NCBI RefSeq assembly: GCF_000499845.2
Contig: NC_023759.2
Location: 34,038,464 to 34,102,463, forward strand
Length of the DNA stretch: 64,000 nt
Direction of reading: 5' to 3'
From: Phaseolus vulgaris
Taxonomy: Eukaryota; Streptophyta; Magnoliopsida; Fabales; Fabaceae
Under the pieces are notes generated by a model, which searched no databases, had not been told where the DNA came from, and saw only the letters and a list, made by a program, of their open reading frames with translations. Made by a program: the position numbers and the translations under genes. Of this stretch, positions 58,503 to 64,000 are shown piece after piece; the stretch's first letter is position 1, and each line of letters starts with the position of its first letter.

Positions 58503-59473
58503 TGATACAAACCCACAGATAACTAAAGACACAACAAGCAATTTCCAAAAGGGTCAGTCATCTCAAGTTACAAAGCCGGGCCCCACCAAACCTCAAGACA
58601 ACATCAACAAAAGAAGAAGCTATAAACCAGAGCACCTAAAGTTCTTTCTGCCAGTCTTCTTAAATGGTTAGAATATTTTGTAAATAAGTTAGGCTCACAT
58701 GAGGGGTCCAAATAGTAGAGTAAGAAAGAGTATGTCTATATAGCATAAATAGGAGGTGAAAATATAAGAATGGACCCATGAGAAGTCCATTAGGGTTGGA
58801 AAGCTTACCTTAGGTTCTGGAATGTGTAGGAAGGGGTGGCTTTGACCTAAAGTCCAACCCTAGGCCGCCCCCTTTCATAAACCATCCTACCCCTTTCCCT
58901 TCTTGTTCTCCAAAGCTTTTCATTCTATAAATAGAAGGCCTCCCCCTTTGTAAACACAAGTTGAAATTATGGCAAAGAAATTCTGCAAAATTTTTGTGTG
59001 AGTAGTGAGCGAGTGTTCTCCTCCAAATTTGGTCTTATCTTGTGAGATGTGAAGCTCTCAAGTGGCGGCCTCCTTTCACTCATCTTGGTGATTCCATCCC
59101 ATCAAGTGGCGTGATTCATCCTTGCTTCACCATCCCTAAGTTCTTCTTTTATCATCTCTTCCATTTATCCATTTCCATTCCATTATATCATAAACATGTT
59201 CTTAGTTTTGTCTCTTTAAATTCCATTCGATCCATTTTTGTGTGCTTATGTTGCTTGTTCAATTCCGCACCATATCTTGTCATCATAATCTCCTTATAAT
59301 TGTATTTTCCTTTTGTCTTTGTGAAATGAACCTTCACATCTACTTAACCACTTGGTTAGGTTAATGTCCAATGAGGATTTTCCTTAGGTTTTCACTCATT
59401 AATTGCCTTAAAAATCTCTATCATAAAACTAAAGTGTCACTTAAATGAACAATCCTAAAATCAACTCACATCA
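58503..59473 (+). repeat. LTR copy B
   Basis: 971 bp, TGATACAAACCC...CACATCA, direct copy of A. A promoter-like CTATAAATAG lies at 58925-58934. It keeps the uninterrupted site (ATTAG at 58789-58793) into which element G inserted in copy A. Left flank GATGT, right flank TGTTC. The LTR family is not assigned. Confidence 0.82.
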
Positions 59474-60449
59474 TGTTCACAGCTCGACGACTCCTTCATT
59501 ACTTCCAAAGTTTGACTATAGTTGTAATGATCGACCTACCCATTTGTAAGGTTCTACAAATGCCTGACATTGCAGGTCAGATGGTTTGTTGGACGGTTGA
59601 GTTGTCTGAATTTGACATACAGTATGAACCGCGAGGACTAATTAAAGGTCTGGTATACACAAACTTCATGGTAGAACTTTCACCCAAGGACTTCAAGCCT
59701 AACCCTAATGACGTCCAATGGGTCCTTTCAGTTGATGGGTCCTCCAAGCTACAAGGAAGTGGAATTGGAGTCATTCTAGAAGGACCAAATGGGCTTTTAA
59801 TCGAACATGCTCTTAGGTTCTCATTTAAGGCGAGCAACAACAAGTTGAGTACGAGGACTGGATAGCAGGAGTACTGTTAGCAAAGGAGTTGGGAGCTCAA
59901 CACTTACTGGTGAAAAGTGACTCACTACTCATAACCGGACATGTCACCGAAGAATATCAGGTCAAAGACCCACAACTAGCCCCACACCTTAGGTATGTGA
60001 AGATCCTAAGAGCGGCTTTCTCTACATTTGACCTTATTCATGTCCCCAGAGAACAAAATTCTCAAGTGAACCTGTTGTCTAAGTGCGCTAGCTCGGGAAA
60101 GGGAGGTTGGCAAAGGTTGGTAATCCAGGAGACCTTGAAATCACCCAGGACAACCGCAAAAAGGTTGTTTGAGGTTGTCCACTTAGAAGTCTTGCAGATC
60201 AACTCAGAAAAAGGGAGAAGGCATCGATCGATAATCCAAGAAACCTTGAAAGCCCCAAGAATAATCATTCATGAACTTCCCGAAGATGAGAATTATGAGG
60301 TTATGCAGATCAGTACCATAGATACCTGGTTAACACCTTATAGACAATATCTCGCTAATGGAGTACTTTCCTCTGAGCCCGCGGTGGCCAAAATTATCAA
60401 GAGGAGCACAGGTCAGTATACCCTGATAGATGGACGCCTATTTCATTAA
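59474..60449 (+). pseudogene. pol: Tat-type RNase H regions
   Basis: Starts TARRLLHYFQS, continuing the first RNase H broken at 56929. It then reads VELSEFDIQYEPRG and a second, archaeal-like RNase H typical of Tat elements: WVLSVDGSSKLQGSGIGVIL (59730-59790) and LVKSDSLLITGHV (59908-59945). The linker to integrase follows with STIDTWLTPYRQYL and GQYTLIDGRLFH. One frameshift near 59850 and a duplicated IQETLK stretch (60123 and 60234) are visible. Confidence 0.87.
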
Positions 60450-61560
60450 GGTTACACTCATCCACTCCTCACCTTTGTAAGTGGAGACCAATGCACCCAG
60501 ATAATGTCTGAACTTCACGAGGGTATTTGTGGCGGTCACATCGGCAAACGAGCTCTCTCGTTAAAAATCATCCGAGCAGGGTACTACTAGACGACGATGA
60601 AGGAGGAATGCGGGAAACATGTCCAGCATTGTGAACAATGTCAGAAGCACGCAGCCTGGTGCCATGCATCGACTGAGGAGTTGGGATTGATTTGCAGCCC
60701 GCCCTTCCATACTTGGGGAATAGACATTTTTGGCCCTTTCCCTTTAGCTTTATGCCAGATGAAATACCTCATCGTCGCCATCGAATATTTTACTAAGTGG
60801 ATTGAAGCTGAACCAGTTGCACAAATAACTACCCACAAAGTCAAGCATTTTATATGGAAGAACATTGTATGTCATTTTGGAATTTCGAGGCACCTAGTAT
60901 CCGACAATGGAACCTAGTTTGCCAGCCGACAATTGGGAAAGTTGTGCATGAAGCTTGGGATAAAGCAGGTTTTTACCTCGGTTGAACACCTACAAATGAA
61001 TGGGCAGGCCGAGTCGTCCAGCAGGGTCTTATTGAGAGGTCTGTAAAGGAGACTAGAAAACGCGAAAGGAAATTGGTCAGAAGAATTTCCAAGAATTTTG
61101 TGGTCCTATCATACCACCCCACAATCAACAACAAAAGAAATGTTATCCAATCCAGTATATGGGTCGAATGCCATGATACCAGTGGAATTGCAAGAAAATT
61201 ATCCTTGATTCCAAAGTTTCGTTACTGAAGAATCCAACGAAGGAAGAAAAAATAACTTAGATTTGCTGGAAGAGGCACGTGTTCATGCCTGTATAAACTC
61301 GGAAGCCTTGAAAAGAGGGGTGGAATTGAGGCACAAGACCAAAACAAAACTTCGATAGTTCAAGGTCATTGACTTGGTCATGAGGAAGGCCCACCCTATC
61401 AGATCGAGAACAAGTTGTCTCCAAAAGGGACCGACCCATTTCACGTGGCCAAGGTACTTGGAAACGTCACTTATAATTTCAAAACTTTGGGTGGAGGAGG
61501 CATCCCACGAACATGGAATGCAGCAAATCTCAAATTTTATTTCAGTTAAGATGCCTATAT
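60450..61560 (+). pseudogene. pol: Tat-type integrase
   Basis: The zinc-binding HHCC region is readable across 60517-60650 (HEGICGGHIGKRAL, then CEQCQKHA). The core has WGIDIFGPFP (60714-60745), FGISRHLVSDNGT (60877-60916) and HLQMNGQAES (60987-61016), giving the D, D and E positions. It is followed by the C-terminal part to about 61560 (GPFHVAKVLGN-like wording near 61430-61470). Several stops interrupt the frame. In sense with gag at 47.1 kb. Confidence 0.85.
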
Positions 61561-61699
61561 TTTCATTTCTTTCCTTTGAACATTATATTTTCGTTTTGGG
61601 GTGACACTCTTTTTCCCTAAAGGGGTTTTTTTTAATGAGGTCACCCAGTAATAAATTTGTTCTTTGGAAATATGTGTGAGATAAGATGGCTTGAATTAA

Positions 61700-62130
61700 A
61701 TAGCATAATCACCCAAGATGGCACACGGTAAGATGACGTAACTCGTGGAAAATAGGGTTACCCGAGCATGGGCACCACTCTGTGAGATAATTTGATTTGA
61801 ACAGGTAAATATGTCTGAGATGGCACACAGTAAGACGACCTAACTCGGGGTAAACATGGTTACCTAAGTATAGGCGCCCTCTGAGACAAGTTAACTCGAA
61901 ATATAGGTAGCAATCCGAGGTGGTACATGGTAAGACGACCTGACTCAGAATACATGTAATTACCTGAGTATAGGCGCCTTGTGAAATGAGTTGACTTGGA
62001 ATAGGTGTAGTTATCCGAACCAGCACATGGTAAGACGACCTAGCTCTGAGTAGATGCAACTATCCAAATAGGCATCCTGTGAGGTGAGTTAACCTGGAGT
62101 AGATGTGGTAATCGCGCGATAAGACTACCC
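61700..62130. repeat. Four 100-bp tandem units between pol and the antisense ORF
   Basis: The word GTAAGA(C/T)GAC recurs at 61728, 61830, 61930 and 62030 (102, 100 and 100 bp), with the surrounding GGCACA..GTAAGACGACCTAACTC and TTACC..GAGTATAGGCGCC pattern repeated. A weaker fifth unit begins near 62118. Such arrays in this position are known from Ogre/Tat elements. Confidence 0.88.
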
Positions 62131-62616
62131 AGATCAGGGGCAAATATTGTCAAAGGTCATTATCTGGTCAAGACCGAGCTCGGATCAGTCCAGTAAAATT
62201 TATGACGTCATACCTCTCGATGACTCGAGAAATAAAATGTGTTGAAAATATCGAAGAATAGGTTGAGTCGAAGTGGTATATAGCTCGGCCAACTCGAAAG
62301 GTATCGGTTTTTAAAAAGGTTAGCCTTTTCGTTAAGAGTTGATATCATTTATACTTTTCGTACCACCCAAGTTAGCAAAGTCATGTTACGTTAATCATGT
62401 TATGTTTAAGGTATAAAAGGTAAGTTAGTTCGATTGGCAAAACATTTGTGCATACATTCATAATGCTATAAGTAAAGCCTTTTGATTCCAAAATAATAAC
62501 TATCTTAGGATTATCTAAAGTTTCGAGATGCTGAATAAATATCGACAAAGCATCCAAGCGTTAAATAAGTTCAACAGTTAAAGGTAAATAGAAAATGCAG
62601 CCCATAAAAGTTTAAA
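62131..62616. other. Spacer in the Tat-type element
   Basis: No domain seen. 62410-62440 contains GTATAAAAGGTAAG, TATA-like on the plus strand. Otherwise unassigned. Confidence 0.4.
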
Positions 62617-64000
62617 TTAGGAATCCCCCACTAGCTTTCCATCAACCACGTTTTTGCCCATGTCTAGTTCTGAGAAGTCTTTGGTAGGATGGACAATAGT
62701 TGCTTGCTCCAAAGTAGCTTCAAATCCAACGAGGTAGGATTGGGTGGCATCCTCCTTAAAGGAGTCAGTGGACCTAGAAAATTCTTCTTCTTTGCGATTC
62801 ATCTCTTTCTTCAAGTCTTAAATGTCATTTGAGAGTTTACTCTTCTCTTCGGCCAAGCCTAGTCCCTCTTGAGTCCTGTCGGCCAAAGCCACACCCAAAC
62901 GGTTAACTTTAGCTCGGAGGCGTTCAACTTCTTGATGAAATTCCATATTCTATTTAACCCTCTGGTCTTCAACTCTTTTCCGATCTTTCACCTTGACAGT
63001 TATTAGGCAAGTCAGGGAAAATGCTTGACCGAGTTTCTCGGCATCGTGACGAAGGCGATCTTTTTAATGAGCCATCAGTCTGACCTTATCTTTGTTAGGC
63101 AAGAAGCACGACTCGCCGTGCCTTGGATGGTTATGACCTTGTGATTAGGAGCTCAACCATTCGTCCGTGAATGCTTGATAAGAGGAGCTACCTCTAATCT
63201 TTTCCTTTTAAAGACAAGGCTTGAGGTGGTCTGCTCATGTTGGTCAGATTGGACCTGAGCGACACCAGTCGAAGCCTTCCACTTATGTAACAAAGATTCC
63301 TTGTTCATGCTTGCGGCTGCCCTCATTTTCCTAGTACGCTCAACCAGCTCCACTTTACTGATCTTGGAAAACATGTTATCTGTAAAAACAAACAAACACT
63401 TAGAGGTCACAGATTAAGTTTTCCTCTCACAGATGAGAAAGAAGATATACCAGTGTAGACTTTGAGAGCATCAAGAAGGTATTCTTTTGTCAAGAGTGTT
63501 GGTGTGTCGAAGACGACCTTGAGACCCTCCAAGAATTCACAAGTACCTTAATCCCCTGGGGACAGGTCTTCCAGGCGCCGAGCACTCTGGAATGGGGGAT
63601 TGGGTGTCCAGTACAAAGGGAAGTCGTCCAGTAGGGACAAATCTCCTGTCGAGGAGCGAACTTTGATGAATCGGTTTTTAAATTTTTATAAGATGATTGG
63701 AAGAGGGTAAGCAGACTTGTCCCAGAAGCACCATTCAGAGAAACCCACAACTGACGACTAGAATGTTTAAGTTCGAAGAAATAAATGAAGACTTCCATAG
63801 TCGGCGAAATACCAAGTTGGGAACACAAAATTATGAAACCTCGAATGAACGCCTTAATACCTCTTTTTCAAAAATTGACAAGGGAAGGCAAAGTAGGACC
63901 TTATTAAAGAATGTGGTGTAGAAAAAGCAAAATGGACCATCAGGGTCTGATGACTCATCGCTACATATAGGCTCTCCATCCCTACACTCTACTACTTTCA
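62617..64000 (-). pseudogene. Antisense ORF of the Tat-type element (gypsy-type transposon domain)
   Basis: Minus strand from beyond the window edge: an N-terminal domain with FYTTFFNKVLLCLPLS (about 63905-63860), CSQLGISPTMEVFIYFF and SSYKNLKTDSSKF (63828-63660). This is the wording of the putative gypsy-type transposon domain (PF04195, named from memory). A middle part follows at 63410-63153 (RTRKMRAAAS, LVFKRKRLE), then a long coiled-coil stretch (63060-62750) and the conserved end KNVVDGKLVGDS with stop at 62617. Stops and shifts occur. Tat elements often carry such an ORF in antisense between pol and the 3' LTR; its function is unknown. Confidence 0.82.

Noticed and set aside
48433..59473. 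LTR copies A and B as the two LTRs of one full-length element
   Set aside because: The sequence between them is a reversed part of the surrounding Tat element plus solo LTR C, with no primer-binding site or polypurine tract, and the outer flanks (ACATC, TGTTC) do not match.
62410..62440. TATA-like sequence as the 3' LTR promoter of the Tat-type element
   Set aside because: The antisense ORF follows it to the window end, whereas in Tat elements that ORF precedes the 3' LTR; no LTR start or matching sequence was found.

Overview
The window is plant nuclear DNA, AT-rich and made almost entirely of transposable elements; I could not support a single host gene, tRNA or rRNA. The mixture of elements (chromovirus and Tat-type Ty3/gypsy, Ty1/copia, L1-type LINEs, CACTA transposons, many solo LTRs) and the wording of the LTRs suggest a legume, perhaps a bean or cowpea relative, from a repeat-rich, possibly pericentromeric region. 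The organism is inference only.

Layout: 1-7.1 kb is AT-rich sequence with one solo LTR (5302-6129). 7.1-15.1 kb is an old LTR split by a 6.35-kb minus-strand chromovirus (7764-14115), which itself contains a 404-bp CACTA miniature element and a solo LTR. 15.4-18.9 kb has two more solo LTRs (15396-16025, 17940-18939). 23.2-25.8 kb is a decayed Tnt1-94-like copia element hit by a second CACTA miniature. 26281-29126 is a CACTA element carrying a copia LTR plus the start of gag, with another solo LTR nested inside. 31.0-42.1 kb is a minus-strand L1-type LINE split by a 7.9-kb LTR element (33217-41077) that contains a further solo LTR. 42.3-44.9 kb holds CACTA transposase relics and a second LINE 3' end. 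45.5-46.3 kb is an AT-rich tandem array. 46.6-64.0 kb is a Tat-type gypsy element that runs off the window and contains two LTR copies (A, B), an inverted pol segment, a young 6.4-kb copia-type element (48726-55147) and a solo LTR.

Many element ends were fixed by reading matching target-site duplications (TSDs): ATTAG, TTACT, ATTTG, ACAAT, AAAAT, CCT, ATT, TCT. These give an insertion order. Two paralogous empty sites inside the window confirm two of the nestings.

Three things stand out. (1) The commonest LTR family, here called alpha, carries a 10-bp near-palindrome (ancestral form probably CAACCGGTTG) almost always in pairs exactly 21 bp apart, in LTRs, leader and gag; a diverged relative uses 20 bp. 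(2) Two alpha elements, in opposite orientation, share the layout LTR-gag-accessory ORF-LTR without pol, so they look non-autonomous; the accessory ORF is a candidate partner for the paired motif. (3) In the Tat element a pol segment is inverted exactly between two direct LTR copies, with target-site repeats exchanged in a way that ordinary LTR-LTR recombination does not give.
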